Under the pieces are notes generated by a model. That model worked only from the letters and a program-made list of their open reading frames with translations, did not search any database and was not told where the DNA came from. Of a stretch of 64,000 bases of DNA, positions 24,971-37,587 are shown piece after piece. The stretch is from positions 1,178,001-1,242,000 of the forward strand of contig VICG01000012.1 of the NCBI GenBank assembly GCA_008692225.1, in the 5' to 3' direction. Made by a program: the position numbers and the translations under genes. The number at the start of each line of letters is the position of its first letter. The stretch's first letter is position 1. Origin of the DNA: Monilinia fructicola. Taxonomy: Eukaryota; Ascomycota; Leotiomycetes; Helotiales; Sclerotiniaceae.

Positions 24971-25040
24971 GTATTGTATTGTATTGTATTGTATTGTATT
25001 GTCTTGTCTTGTCTTGTATTGTCTTGTCTTGTATTGTATT
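24971..25040. repeat. Pentamer repeat GTATT/GTCTT, 14 units
   Basis: Fourteen consecutive units of GTATT or GTCTT, about 270 bp upstream of the ATG4 start, with the variant GTCTT units clustered in the middle. Confidence 0.9.
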
Positions 25041-25130
25041 ATTATGTGATTATTGTTCTTGGAGTTTGAGAGGGTATGTGTATGAGAGAATGAGGGGAAT
25101 GAGGGAATGAGGGAATGTAGTATGGCAGGT

Positions 25131-25242
25131 AGTATGAGAGTATGAGAGTATGAGAGTATGAGAGTATGAGAGTATGAGAGTATGAGAGTATGAGAGTATG
25201 AGAGTATGAGAGTATGAGAGTATGAGAGTATGAGAGTATGAG
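25131..25242. repeat. 8-bp tandem repeat AGTATGAG, 14 units
   Basis: Fourteen near-perfect units of AGTATGAG flanked by related GAGGGAAT sequence. Non-coding, in the ATG4/SQS1 intergenic region. Confidence 0.92.
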
Positions 25243-26609
25243 GCCGGGGACGGAGGGGAGGGAGGGGGGTTGAGAATGAGAGAACGCGTGTGAGAGGATA
25301 AGAGGATGGTAGGATGGCAGGATGGCAGGATGGTAGTAAGGTAGTAAGGTAGTAAGGTAGTAAGGCAATAGTAGATGGATGTTAGTATGATACCTAGTAC
25401 CTACTCGGTAGGTAGAGTATATGACAATATGGTAATGTGGTAATGTGGTATGGGGAAGTGGGAAGTGGGAATGTGAGTGGGAGCCCTGGAGGCTTTGAAT
25501 GGGCCAGCTTAGGTAAGTTTGAGTGTCACAGGCAGCTGGAGCTGATATGCTTTATTGATTTGATCCATGGATATACAAGTAACCTCCAGCTTTACTAGGT
25601 ACTCTAGGGCTTATTGGGTAATGGTAAAATAAGAATATACGGCGTAATTAGTAAAATAGAATAGTGCAGTACTGTACCTGGGTAATTACAAGAGCAAGAT
25701 ATACAAAGTAATTTATGGATCCATAATATAGATCTATCTATTATTTGATTGACTTTATTTACCTACCTAGGTAGGTATCTAATAAAACTAACATTTATGA
25801 ATATCTCTATCTTTCACACTGGCCTGGGGGCTCTATTACGTTTATGGCCCACTGTTCTTGAATGATTCATCTTATCGATAAGAAAGCTTTTAAAATCATC
25901 ATTTACTTTTATATTTACACAAACTGATTATGATTATAATACGGGCATTCGCAAATATACCTAATCAGTACTCAATCAATATACGTACCTATTGAATATT
26001 ATCTACCTACCTACACCTGGGCATACACCTAAGTACTGAGGAGGTAGTTTTAAGCCATAATAATTAACAAGCAATAAATACCTAGTAAATAATCAATCAT
26101 GAATAATAAAATAATTGAATGTTGATACAGCAATAAACACCGAAATAGGTAATGATTGATTTTGCTTATCCTACCTAGGTAAATCAAGTACAACCTTAAC
26201 CTTAAAAGTATCCATAAGATATATCGGTACTAAGCTTTCCCATCCCATCCCATCCCAAGAAGAAGATCTTACCTTTCCCAACCTGCCTGCCTTCAGACTT
26301 CAGACTTCAGACCTACCTACCTGTCGACCTAGTAGTACCTTCTGACCTACCTGAGCACTGCCAATAAGCAAGGTTTATTATTATTGTTCATTCACTTACA
26401 CTTACCTACTATATTTCATTGATTTTCATTCTACAATACCAAGTAGACCGACCTAATTCTTTCTTTGACTTCAAGGTTTGCAACTCTACTTACACAGGAG
26501 GTATTTGGATGTTACCACCCAAAACATCCATCCCATGAACATATACATGAAAATTTCTTCACTAAATCTTGTACCTATCTCATTTTCTCCGTAACATCGC
26601 ACACAAGTT

Positions 26610-29111
26610 ATGCCACGAAATAAACGCCGTGGCACTCATGGGAGGGGAAATTTCAGTTCACCCAGAGGGGGCCATGCTTCTCCCAATCCTGCATCTTCTT
26701 TCATACCGTTTGCAGGCGCATATATTCCCCAACGACCTCATGCTGGTATTGTTCACATATTCTTTCTTGCAATCAAAACCCATTGCAATTGCTCCAGCAG
26801 CATGTTGGTAAAGACTAACAAGATTGACATGTCACAGGTTTCACACTTCAAGAAGAAGCTCGCAATACCGAACGTCATCATTCATACTGGAACTCTGATC
26901 AGAGATTGAGGGATGCAAAGGTCAGCTTTGTCAGTGCTGGGGAGTTTAAGCCACCGGATCTTATCAAAGATTCTGAGGAAGCTTTGGCCGGTATGACTTT
27001 GGAGTCTGGAAAACTACCCGGAGAAGTCTTGTCCAAAGAAGTACCAATGATGGACGGCGAGAAAGACATACCTGCACGCTCTTCATCGTTCATGATAGAT
27101 ACCAATGGTGGCAATCCTGTTGAGACGGGTCTTTCACCCCCACGTTTACGTTCAATCTCTCCAGCTCGATCGGACTCAAGCGAAGAAGTCATCCTGTTCC
27201 ACGGACGTGGTCAATCGGAAAGAAGAGAGACTAGAATTGAAAATGACCTTCCACCTGGCGCGGATCCAATAGATGTCAAGATTAAAATGTTGGACGACAA
27301 GCTTCTCGAGCAACGCAGGCTCTTGGAAGAGACTTTGGATGAAAAAGAGGCGTCCTTAGAGTCGATCCCACCAGAGTTGGCTGAGGCTTTAAACAAGGAG
27401 ACATTTCTGGGAGCGATACCACATGAGGGGGCGAAATCACCTTCTCCTGACTTTGAGGCAATCCTACCCAAGCGCCAAAATAAAGGTCGACAACAAGGTC
27501 GCGCCAAGCGAGATCGACGACCAACCAGAAAGGCTGATGATAGTGATGAAGAGGATGCATTGATCGCGGATTATATTGCAAATATGGATCAGGAACAAGG
27601 CATCTCCGACGTTGATCAGACCTTCAACAAACGTGAGTTGGGAGGTGATGACGACGCGGCTTGGCAAGATGACTCTTCTGTAGATGATATCCCACATCCC
27701 AATCAACCTGGACAACACGGATGGAGTCGAACAGAACTACAAGATTTTGATGAGCTAAGTACGTCTGACGAGGCTCGAGGCAAGGTTCAAACGGTTTTGT
27801 CCAAAAGGCATCGTGCTGGCGGGGTACAATACCTGGTTGTCTGGGAGCATCAGGATGTAGATGAAGCCAGATGGGTTCCACTGAATGTATTACAAGACTC
27901 CGGCGCACTACCTCTCATCGAGGTGTTTGAAGCCGAAGAGAAGTTGATTGCCGAATTTGACAGCAATGGCGACGAAGACAGTGATGATTCCGATGATGTT
28001 GGCGAGGAGGATGATGATGATGACCACGATGATGACCACGATCTAGCCCAAAGACGGATCGACAGAATGAATGACGAACAAATTGCAAGGCTTCTGAGTA
28101 AGCAGGAGGAGCTTGGTATGGGTGGGGACGAAATTTTACTATTTGATGATGATGTTGATGATGAGGATGAAGAAATTGCGGCTCCTGCGGTCAATCTCAA
28201 CAATTTCATACTATCAGGCAGAAGAGGTAGAATGGAAAGACAACGACGCCAGGGCGAGTTCCCGTCCGCAGCTCCATTGGCCGATGCTTACGACGGATTT
28301 GATGTAATGGACTTTGATCGGCCCAGTCTCAAAAAGAAACCCAAAGGTCGCAAAGGCAAGTTGATTCTTGATGATATATCCGATTCGGAGCTTGAGGCCT
28401 CGATGCAATCGGCGTGGGATAATGATCGAGTCAAGAAGAAGGAGAGAAAGCAAGAGCGTGAGCTATTACGTAGACAAGGCCTGCTAACGGGAAAGAATGG
28501 CAAACCAGATATAAAGGCAAGATACAAGGAAGGGATGAGTATTGATGACATCAGGGAAGAAATCAAGGAGTTCTTGCAGGGTGGTAATACCACGTAAGTA
28601 TCCTTTCTATTCATCTCAATCTATACTAACATGCTACAGGCTTTCTCTTCCTGCAATGGACAAAGCCAATCGTAAATTCGTTCACGAAATCGCCAATGCC
28701 TTCAAGCTGAAATCCAAGTCAGCCGGCCTAGGCAATAAGCGTTATCCAATTTTGTATCGCACTTCAAGAACGACCACTTATGGTGAACGTGCCTACGAAG
28801 CTGCAGTATCAAAACTTTCGCGACGTTTCCTTCCTCGTAATGATGTGGGAGGAAGAGGAGCGGGTGCTGCACCCAGGCGAAGTGGTAGAGCTGGTGGTGG
28901 AGGCTTTGGTGGAGGTTTCGGTGCTGCCAGTTATCGTGATGGGGATGTAGTCGGTGCGTCGGCTCCTGAGCTGGGCGTTGAGAACAGAGGTAGAGCCATG
29001 TTGGAGAAGATGGGCTGGAGTGCCGGTACAGCTCTCGGTGCTCTAGATAACAAGGGAATCCTCCAACCAGTTTCCCACGTTGTCAAAACGACCAAAGCCG
29101 GTTTGGGATAA
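26610..29111 (+). CDS. SQS1: SQS1-type R3H and G-patch protein
   Basis: Nuclear RNA-processing factor (yeast Sqs1/Pfa1 binds and stimulates the helicase Prp43). Three exons (26610-26745, 26838-28593, 28640-29111) give 787 aa, and phase closes without correction. It opens with MPRNKRRGTHGRGNF, then FTLQEEARNTERHHSYW. Long acidic tracts with Asp/Glu runs follow (about 400-425 and around 470). An R3H domain straddles the last junction (MDKANRKFVHEIANAFKLKS to KRYPILYRTSR). A C-terminal G-patch ends the protein (GRAMLEKMGWSAGTALGALDNKGI to KTTKAGLG). A chromo-like RWVPLNVLQDSGALPL stretch sits in the middle (about 340). The start is the first ATG and gives the conserved basic N-terminus. Convergent with histone H2B. 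Confidence 0.93.
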
Positions 29112-29598
29112 GAAATCTTGAAGTCGCCAAAAATGGGGCGTGTAAACAAAACACTCGATGGTGCAATCTTGGGCGTTTGATTCGCTGCTCAAATAAACGT
29201 TCAGCGAGGATTAGGCTATGTGGGATTAATAATAAATTGTATGACGGTGCATTCGAAGTTGTTGAAGAGCCAGTCGATTTCTGGTTCGGTGAATATCTCT
29301 GAATAGACCAGGACACATCGGTCACATTTTATCAAACTGAAAGGTGAAGGTGAATTAAGTTCATGTTTGAATTTCGTCTTCTAATTCCCTATTCTGATGT
29401 GAAGACGTTTGTTTATTGTACAGCCACGTACCCCGAAAACAGACCGTGAAGACATTTGCCCCCATAAAAAGCAGACCATCCATAACGCATTAAAAAGAAA
29501 ACCCCAAGGTTCTCGAACGACAACAGGCATCATCTGATAGATGACTCCAGAGCTCAAGCATATCCGATATCCCCCTAAAACCCCAAAGAAAAGACAAC
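29112..29598. other. Convergent intergenic gap, SQS1 / H2B
   Basis: 487 bp between two facing 3' ends. UTR-like sequence; I see no open gene, and no obvious animal-type histone stem-loop. Confidence 0.45.
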
Positions 29599-30253
29599 TT
29601 ATTTCGTGGATGAAGAGTACTTGGTGACAGCCTTGGTACCCTCGGAGACGGCGTGCTTTGCGAGTTCACCGGGAAGAATGAGACGGACACTGTATAACGG
29701 TTAGGAGGAAAGAATTATGGGGCTGAGCCGGCACATACGAGGTTTGGATTTCTCTTGATGAGATGGTGCTCTTCTTGTTGTAAGCAGCGAGCTTGGAAGC
29801 CTCAGTAGCGACGCGCTCGAAGATATCATTGACGAAGGAGTTCAAGATAGACATGGCACGGTTGGAGATACCAGTATCTGGGTGAACCTGCTTGAGGACT
29901 ATGAAATAAAAATGTTAGTAATTGTTGCCGTGTCAATGCGACGCGTAATTTTCGTATCGAAACGCGACCGGAAAGCGAAGTGGATCTATCTATACCTTTG
30001 TAAATGTATGAAGAGTAGGTCTCCTTGCGTCCCTTCTTCTTGCGTGGCTTTCCCTCGCCGGTGGTGGTTTTCTTGCCAGCATCTTGCTTAGCTGGGACCT
30101 TTGATGCAGATGCAGGTGCCTATCATGTTTTTTTTCAAAGTCAGAAACCAAATCCAAACAATTGATTTTTTTTTGAGGTCACATCATGAACAGGGAGCAA
30201 ACACGTACCTTGGTAGCAGCTGGTGCCTTGCTTGCGACTCCCTTTGGTGGCAT
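29599..30253 (-). CDS. HTB1: Histone H2B
   Basis: Core nucleosomal histone. Four exons (30253-30209, 30119-29996, 29898-29739, 29689-29599) give 139 aa with no correction. The N-terminal tail is Lys/Ala rich ([19 protein letters not shown]). The fold begins at [26 protein letters not shown], continues [26 protein letters not shown] and ends [10 protein letters not shown]. The lysine in AVTKYSS corresponds to the conserved H2B ubiquitination site. It is divergently paired with H2A, the standard fungal arrangement. Confidence 0.98.
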
Positions 30254-30837
30254 TTTGAAATTTAAATGTGGTTTGGATTGAGAAAGGAGTAAGTTTGCGT
30301 GGTAAGTCGAATGTGGTTGGAGGTAATCGTAAATGTGGCGATGGGCGTATTTTGTTGAGTTGGGTTGTCAAGAGTTTTGATGTCGAGAATTGGATCGAAG
30401 GGAAAAGGAACTTTAATAGCAGAACGGCTCTGAGATTCCACTGTAGGATCAGAAGCTAAAGCGTTTGGACGCTAATCCCACTTTGTATTTATCAAAAGAT
30501 TGCTTGGCGTTCTTTTAACAGGAAATAATGATGCAATTGGTCAGCAATGGTCAAGGAAAAAGGGAAGGAGCGATCTGATTGGCTGGGGCCCATGCCAAAG
30601 GGAAGGAAGGATATCATTGGTCCAAGCTCAAGTTGGAACATGAATTTTAGATCACTCACATCTGCTTATAAGATTCCTCTTCTTCCTCAATCAATTAATT
30701 CCATTCTACAACCATAACTTTCGACACAACATCCTCCAAATTTGTCCTTTGAAGAATATCAAAACAAACCAAAACTCATCCAACTTCGATAAACAACCCC
30801 TTTTAAATTACTTTTCTAATCAAAAATTTCTATCAAA
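30254..30837. promoter_or_regulatory. Shared H2A-H2B divergent promoter with inverted CCAAT boxes
   Basis: 584 bp between the two histone start codons. Three ATTGG motifs (CCAAT on the minus strand) lie at 30536-30540, 30578-30582 and 30616-30620. A TATA-like CTTATAAGA is near 30665, followed by a pyrimidine-rich H2A leader. CCAAT-binding factors are known regulators of fungal histone pairs; the use of these particular sites is inferred. Confidence 0.65.
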
Positions 30838-31518
<681 letters not shown>

Positions 31519-32154
31519 ATTTTTGCTTCTGGGTTGTTGGCTTGAGATGGTCTGCTTTTATGATAATGGGGTGTCGTATGGGTTTGGGTTTATGGTTACT
31601 TTTTCGCGTTCCGGTTGTACATTAAAATCCATGGCAATGGATTAGGATTGCTTTCTGAATCAATCTTATGAATGAAAATCCGAATGATTATTCTTCATTA
31701 TTTTCCAAAATACTATACCTTCCATCATAATTCATGCAATGAAATGTGGGAAATTTTGCATCAGGGGTTTAAACGCGAGACGCGACTGTTTGTTATGAAC
31801 CTACTCGCGATTGAAGAGCTTTTCCTTTTTCGTCTGGCTGCTGTTCCAACTTTGAACATTGTGATTTCTCTGCGCGTCACCTCGAAGTTGCAACCTCCAT
31901 GATATTGCACATCAACTGCAATTTGCAATTTTCCAGGCATTTTAATCTGCTCCTGTTCTTGCTTCTGGTCCAATTCTCGTCAGTTTGCGCAGAAAATCAT
32001 TCGGTAAGAGCAGGTTCTCGTCTTTTAAGGGGTATCCAAAACAGGCTGGAAACATTATCAAATTTCCTCGTTATGTACAATGTCTCTTTTCTTCCACTAG
32101 TTGGAGTTTTGCCATGTAACCATCCATCTCCATTTCCATGTGCCACCCAGGACC
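31519..32154. other. Convergent intergenic gap, H2A / LYR subunit
   Basis: 636 bp between facing 3' ends. A short frame at 31672-31902 starts from a plausible ATG but shows no domain or codon pattern; I do not call it. Confidence 0.45.
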
Positions 32155-32692
32155 TTATAAAATCATCTTTGGTGGAGCTATGAAATGTCAATGCGGCGAT
32201 CTCGACAATGGACAAGGTACATATATGTGACTTACGGTCGAGAATTGGTGCTGGAAGGTTTCGTTCGTATTTCGATCCTGAGGAGAACATAATAAGTACG
32301 TGATGTGTATACAACCAGCTTAGGGGGGACTCACCTCCAGGGGCAGTCGGTGGACGGTATGGATCTGGATGCTTCCACTTCTCAAGTAAATCCTCTGTCT
32401 CTTTGAACAATGCCTGCAAGCCACACGATCAGTTGAGACCTCACCCGTTGTACCAGTTGAGCAACTTACCCTCTGTAATCTTGGGTCATGGATATTCTTT
32501 TGCGCCTCGAATAATGATCTGATGTACAATGCTTGGCCTCTCCAAAGATATCGATGAACACACCAATCTAAGGAAAGCTTGAGGGAGCGTCGATAGAGCG
32601 ACCTAGACGAAAGGGAGTCAGCATTGATGGACTACGTCTATATATGATAGAAGAATGGGTGATACTTACGATACTGTAGCTCTGGTAGACAT
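32155..32692 (-). CDS. Complex I LYR accessory subunit (NDUFB9/B22 type)
   Basis: Small LYR-motif subunit of mitochondrial NADH:ubiquinone oxidoreductase. Five short exons (32692-32670, 32602-32470, 32413-32335, 32277-32236, 32177-32155) give 99 aa with closed phase. It begins MSTRATVSSLYRRSLKLSLDW, with the LYR tripeptide at residues 10-12. It continues WRGQALYIRSLFEAQKNIHDPRLQR and ALFKETEDLLEKWKHPDPYRPP, ending NLPAPILDPPPKMIL. The LYR fold plus the KHPDPYRPPTAPGG segment points to NDUFB9/B22 rather than other LYR proteins. Its first intron lies only 23 bases after the ATG. Divergent from the 2-oxoglutarate dehydrogenase E2 gene. Confidence 0.9.
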
Positions 32693-33140
32693 TATGGGTC
32701 AAATGTAATCTTTTCTTTGCTGAGGCTCAAAATAGATGGCAATGCCAAACACGACAATAATCTTTTCCCGACCACTTGACGCTATCGATCGGAAATGTCT
32801 TTACCGCGGTTGGTAGTTGGTGGTTGGTGGTCGCGGAATGAATATTCAGTAAGTGGAGTGGATGAAGGTTGACTGACTGGGGAGTACTACTGCACTCTCG
32901 TACTCTCTCTCGGTAGGTGTGGGAATATTGTGCGGGAGCGGGCGTCTGCGGGAACGAAAGTCGGGAAATCGCTTCAAAATTCGCGAGACCCGGAAAAGAC
33001 ATCATACAATCAAAACAGCAACCTTGGAACTTTACCTGTTTCTTTTCGCATGCGCATTTGTTGATCTTGTGAAATAGGTTCTTTATTTCGCTTTTTTTAT
33101 TCAAAAAAATATTATAACCCAAGTCTTCTTTTCTTCAGAA

Positions 33141-33185
<45 letters not shown>

Positions 33186-33227
33186 CTCACAGAATAGAGC
33201 CTCTTGTCTTTTTTCTCTCCTTTCGAA
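32693..33227. promoter_or_regulatory. Shared divergent promoter of two mitochondrial genes, with CT repeat
   Basis: 535 bp between the LYR subunit and E2 start codons. A near-perfect CT dinucleotide run (33141-33182) lies about 45 bp upstream of the E2 ATG, a typical fungal pyrimidine-rich leader. Both products are mitochondrial energy proteins, so shared control is plausible. Confidence 0.5.
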
Positions 33228-34684
33228 ATGCTTACCAGGAGGGTTTTAACAGCCTCGCGATTTTTGCGAGCTCAACGTTCAGCAGCACCGCAATTGAGAT
33301 ACCCATTCCCAGTCATCCAACAATTTCGCAATTATGCCGACAAGGTGGTCAAAGTACCAGAGATGGCAGAGTCAATCTCTGAGGGTACTTTGAAGCAATG
33401 GTCAAAACAAATCGGAGATTATGTTGAGCAGGATGAGGAAATTGCTACGATCGAGACGGACAAAGTCGGTATAGTCGGAGATGTACTCGAGAATCCGTGG
33501 CTAATAACGCAAAATTAGATCGATGTAGCTGTTAACGCTCCCGAAGCGGGCACAATCAAGGAATTCTTGGCGAACGAAGAAGATACCGTTACCGTTGGTC
33601 AAGATTTGGTCCGTCTTGAACTTGGTGGTGCTCCGGAGGGTGGTGATAAAGCAAAGGCCCCTTCGGAACCGAAGGAACCAGCATCAAAAGACCAGTCAAC
33701 ATCGTCGGACCCTGAACCATCGAAGAAGGAAGAGTCGAAACCCAAGCAGGAATCCAGCTCTCCCCCGGCTCCGGAGAAGAAAGCAGCACCAAAGGAGACC
33801 CCTAAGCCAAAGCCATCGGAACCCAAGAAGCAAGAATCATCATCCACTAGTTCTGGACCTACGTTGGGCAGTCGAGAGGAGCGCCGTGTATGAAAACAGT
33901 CCTGCTACTTCTAATAATTTGACCGGCTAACAATATGATTAGGTTAAGATGAATCGAATGCGTCTACGCATTGCCGAGCGTTTGAAGCAATCCCAGAATA
34001 CCGCAGCATCTCTAACAACCTTTAATGAGGTTGACATGTCATCTTTGATGGATTTCAGAAAGCTCTACAAGGACGAGGTACTCAAGAAGACTGGCGTCAA
34101 GCTCGGGTTCATGAGTGCCTTTTCTCGTGCATCTGTGCTTGCTATGCGCGACATTCCTGCAGTAAACGCCTCTATTGAGGGTCCAAATGGGGGCGACACC
34201 ATTGTCTACAGAGATTATGTTGATATCAGTGTCGCCGTCGCTACCGAGAAGGGATTGGTAACTCCTGTTGTTCGCAACACCGAGACTATGGACCTTGTTG
34301 GTATTGAGAAGACTATTGCAGATCTAGGCAAGAAGGTATCTTGGTTCTGTTACACATTTGACTTGGCTTTTACTTACTGATTCACAGGCCCGTGATAACA
34401 AACTTACAATAGAAGATATGGCTGGTGGTACCTTCACTATTAGCAACGGAGGTGTTTTTGGCTCATTGATGGGTACACCCATCATCAATCTCCCACAAAC
34501 CGCTGTGTTGGGTCTACATGCTATTAAGGACAAGCCCGTTGTCGTTAATGGCCAAATTGTCATTCGACCTATGATGTACCTGGCCTTGACCTATGACCAT
34601 CGTCTTCTTGATGGAAGAGAGGCCGTCCAGTTCCTTGTTAAAGTTAAGGAGTACATAGAGGATCCAAGAAGAATGCTTTTGTAG
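33228..34684 (+). CDS. KGD2: Dihydrolipoyllysine succinyltransferase, E2 of 2-oxoglutarate dehydrogenase
   Basis: TCA-cycle enzyme that transfers the succinyl group to CoA in the mitochondrial matrix. Four exons (33228-33464, 33519-33887, 33943-34335, 34388-34684) give 431 aa. A basic presequence ([20 protein letters not shown]) leads to the lipoyl domain ([13 protein letters not shown] to EIATIETDK, lipoylated lysine about residue 79). An Ala/Pro/Lys/Glu-rich linker with no E3-binding domain follows, as in KGD2. The catalytic domain ([19 protein letters not shown] onward) ends [12 protein letters not shown], with catalytic His about 404 and Asp about 408. The first donor is GTCGG if protein continuity ([12 protein letters not shown]) is kept; the better-looking GTATAG four bases later breaks the frame. 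Confidence 0.96.
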
Positions 34685-36891
34685 ACAGACCGGGTCATTA
34701 CGACTGTAAATTATACCTCGAATGCATAAATTTAATACAAGAAGAAGCATCATAAAGCTCTTCCTCATCCAAGCTTATAAGCTATCATGTTGATGTCGGT
34801 GAGACTTTCTTCAAGATATGTTCTCCAGTTACATTTTTTTGCAGTTTTATATACTCTTGAGCTTTTGACCATGCATGTCCTATATCACAATGTTGTATAG
34901 TACTGATATACTGCTGGTAAATGATTTATGGTTGCCGACAGTGATTTCGGAGACATCTCTGCGAGATAAAAGGCTCGAGGTACTGCATTTCACGGAGGCT
35001 TGATTCTTTCCTGTGTACCACTTTGCTTTACCAGTGAAAATGCATTTACTACCTATGATTCACCACAGTATCTTCTGCCCGTCATCATATCAGGTTGTAG
35101 GCCCAGTATTAGTATACTCTTGCGATGCCTGCTCGACTATGAATCATTATGCACGGTACATTTCATAGGAACACTAACTTTTGTATACATATTTTTCGCC
35201 CATTCAGAAACTCCAATATGTTTGAATATTCAAATCCGCCCAGACAGAGGCGAGTAATCTCTTTCGGCATCAACAAAATGTAACGTCTGCAAGTACTATA
35301 TTCAGATTGTGATATTACTTGGGCTGGTGGATGCTGAATCTGTCTAGATCACAAAACTACGAAGAGTGCATTCTTTGACATAAATTGGGATCTGATTGGA
35401 GAGCGGTATCCCTATATTTCACTTTCAAAATCGAGCTCTATAATTTTCATTCTGGCCTACAATTTTTGTTCTAGATGCTAGTGTTCTCGGCTATTCAAGC
35501 ATGAGTAGGGGGTCAGCAGTATTCGATTCCTGCTTGTACTACAGGATCTATGTGCAAGATCATAAAATTTAAGTCTGCTCGCGGAATACACTATCCAGGC
35601 ATATGACCAGCAGATATTCTCCTGCAAAAACCTATCTTACCACAGTTTATGCATTTCTTCATCGTCGAGTTTTCAAACGACAATATATTCATTTACTCGC
35701 GACCTTCTGGACGTGGGAAAGATCGTTACTGTCAGTACTTTTCCATCATTCCATCGTCGAATATGGCAGCCGGGTTTTATCTAATGAGCGCGGTAGTGCG
35801 ACCCATATAATTTCCTCCCAGTGGTATTGATCCATTGAGTTAGAGATCAATCTTCCAGGGCTAGCACCGATTGGGCTCAACTGATATGCCTTCCAGAGTA
35901 GTCGCTTCAGCGGAAGGCTCTAGTTATGAATTGTACGGAAGGATAACATCTAGTTTATACTTGAGTATATTAATTTGAATTAAAACATCTAATGACTGAC
36001 TATCGGGTAGTAGTGACTGGAGTAACTTAAGTAACTTGTAGGTTGTGGGTTGGTGGCCTGTCCCCTGAGCTATTTCTCTCTTTAATTAGAACTAGTCCGT
36101 CATTCCTTCGCTCGTTAAGCCTCATCCTTCTTTCTTCCAAAGTTCAATAGGATCATTAAAATTAAGCTTACAGTACTTCTTACCTGTGATCTAATCATAC
36201 CTGGCAGTTTCTGATCCTATTTCCAAATAACCCGCATTCAATAAATTTCTGTAACATATTCATCATGGAGGTTGGTACGTTCAAAAAAGACGCTCAAAAA
36301 CATACAAACGTACTGATAATAGATGGAGAAGACTAGAACACGCCGCGTATGGTATAATTATCAGAATTGAATATGGAATATGTGTCAAGTCTGGCCATAG
36401 TATTGCATACAATGATTCTACTAGAAGGTCTTGCTTCAATTCTAGTGATCAATTCTGAAGGAGTATCTTCTTCCTTTCTAATTCCTGAAACAAATCTCTC
36501 AACAAGCTTATTTTCACATGTTACAATTTCCTATATCTGGGAAGTCTATAACAGAAATAGACCTGACATGGAGGAAGCTGAATGCCTTCCTTCGCCTCCG
36601 TGTATGTGTCCTCTGTTTACAGATGCATGGAAGATAATTGCTGGCGTAATCCCATTGCCTACATAATGTTTGATTTTTCCCAGCATTGTCTACAATCCAA
36701 GATAAAACCTTTACATCAATCGTCTTTCTTTCTTATTGCCTTGAAGATTGCCAGTCATTCGTTCGTTTTCTCATTCTTTTTCATTGTCGCTCTTTCTGGA
36801 CATACATATTTGTCTATCGCATATTTAGTATCTGCAAACTCCTTCTCATTCCAAAGCCTATACAAAGGATATCGTTCAACAAGATTCTAAA
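34685..36891. other. Long intergenic region without recognised genes
   Basis: 2.2 kb between KGD2 and the secreted-protein gene. It holds only frames of 100 codons or fewer, with no family motif; the longest, about 36373-36666, has a hydrophobic start but nothing more. No tandem repeats of note. The last 200 bp is pyrimidine-rich and probably the leader of the next gene. Confidence 0.45.
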
Positions 36892-37587
36892 ATGAAAGGA
36901 TACTTCATCTGCATCCTCAGCCTTGCCAGTGCTGTATCGGCAGTTTATCTCCCGGCCACATCGTCTGTAGCAACTGCAGCTCCTGCAGTAGGCACTCCAG
37001 TCTCCATAACACCTCACCAACAATACTCCAGCTCAATTGGTGTTCTCGGATGTATGATCAACACCAATCGTGTAGCGTACTTTCCTTCTTTCCCCGACTG
37101 CGGTGCCAGCATATGCATGCAGGTATCCTATGGTGAACGCTCCGTCAACCTGCTTCATATCGACCAGTCAGGTGGAGCACATGATATCTCTTATGATGCG
37201 TGGAACTACCTCTATACAGGGCAATCTGCTACTAAAAATCCTACACAAGGGGGCGGGATACCTGCTACATATACCGTGCAGCCTATGTCAGCTTGCTCGG
37301 ACTTGATTACATCTCCCGATAAAAGGCTACCATTCTCGGCAGCGAACTCTATGAACTATATATCAAACTGCATCAGTACTGGATCAAACTGGGTGGCCCA
37401 GAATTATGGTCTGTGGAACATTGCAACAAGTGCATGCACCTACGGAAAAGATGAAGAGTGCAAATTGAATTTGAAGGCAAGCAATCAACCTACCTGTCCG
37501 TCTCAGTTGGGCCTACAGACACCTCTAGCTTCAATGCCGGTTTTCGACGTTGAATATGGCACAGGGAAACCAGTGTTGGCCATATAG
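36892..37587 (+). CDS. Secreted cysteine-rich protein, function unknown
   Basis: A single exon of 231 aa. The signal peptide is clear: basic MKGY, a hydrophobic core (FICILSLASAVSA), and probable cleavage after Ala17. The mature part has eight cysteines, enough for four disulfides, in segments GCMINTNRVAYFP, DCGASICMQVSY, SACSDL, SNCIST, SACTYG, EECKLN and PTCPSQ. The central SGGAHDISYDAWNYL motif resembles a group of uncharacterised secreted ascomycete proteins I recall, but I cannot name a Pfam family with confidence. There is no membrane anchor or GPI-type tail. It is the last gene before the A+T-rich block, 0.5 kb from the first transposon. It is a candidate apoplastic effector or cell-wall protein; that role is inferred from secretion and location only. 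Confidence 0.8.
   Translation: MKGYFICILSLASAVSAVYLPATSSVATAAPAVGTPVSITPHQQYSSSIGVLGCMINTNRVAYFPSFPDCGASICMQVSYGERSVNLLHIDQSGGAHDISYDAWNYLYTGQSATKNPTQGGGIPATYTVQPMSACSDLITSPDKRLPFSAANSMNYISNCISTGSNWVAQNYGLWNIATSACTYGKDEECKLNLKASNQPTCPSQLGLQTPLASMPVFDVEYGTGKPVLAI

Larger units (their letters stand above)
24698..26609. other. Divergent intergenic region with several tandem repeats
   Basis: 1.9 kb between outward-facing ATG4 and SQS1. It holds a pentamer array, an 8-mer array, GTAGTAAG repeats (about 25333-25362), CCCATCC runs and many ACCTACCTAGGTAGGT-type palindromes (about 25385-25410, 25757-25780, 26000-26015, 26310-26350). No gene is visible; frames across the 8-mer array are artefacts. 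Confidence 0.55.

Noticed and set aside
25042..25368. Minus-strand 108-codon frame LILSYSHT-type repeats
   Set aside because: It is the 8-bp AGTATGAG array and flanking repeats read in frame.
36367..36666. 99-codon plus-strand frame with a hydrophobic N-terminus
   Set aside because: The nominal start is TTG, the internal ATG has no clear signal-peptide pattern, and there is no homology I can recognise; kept as intergenic.
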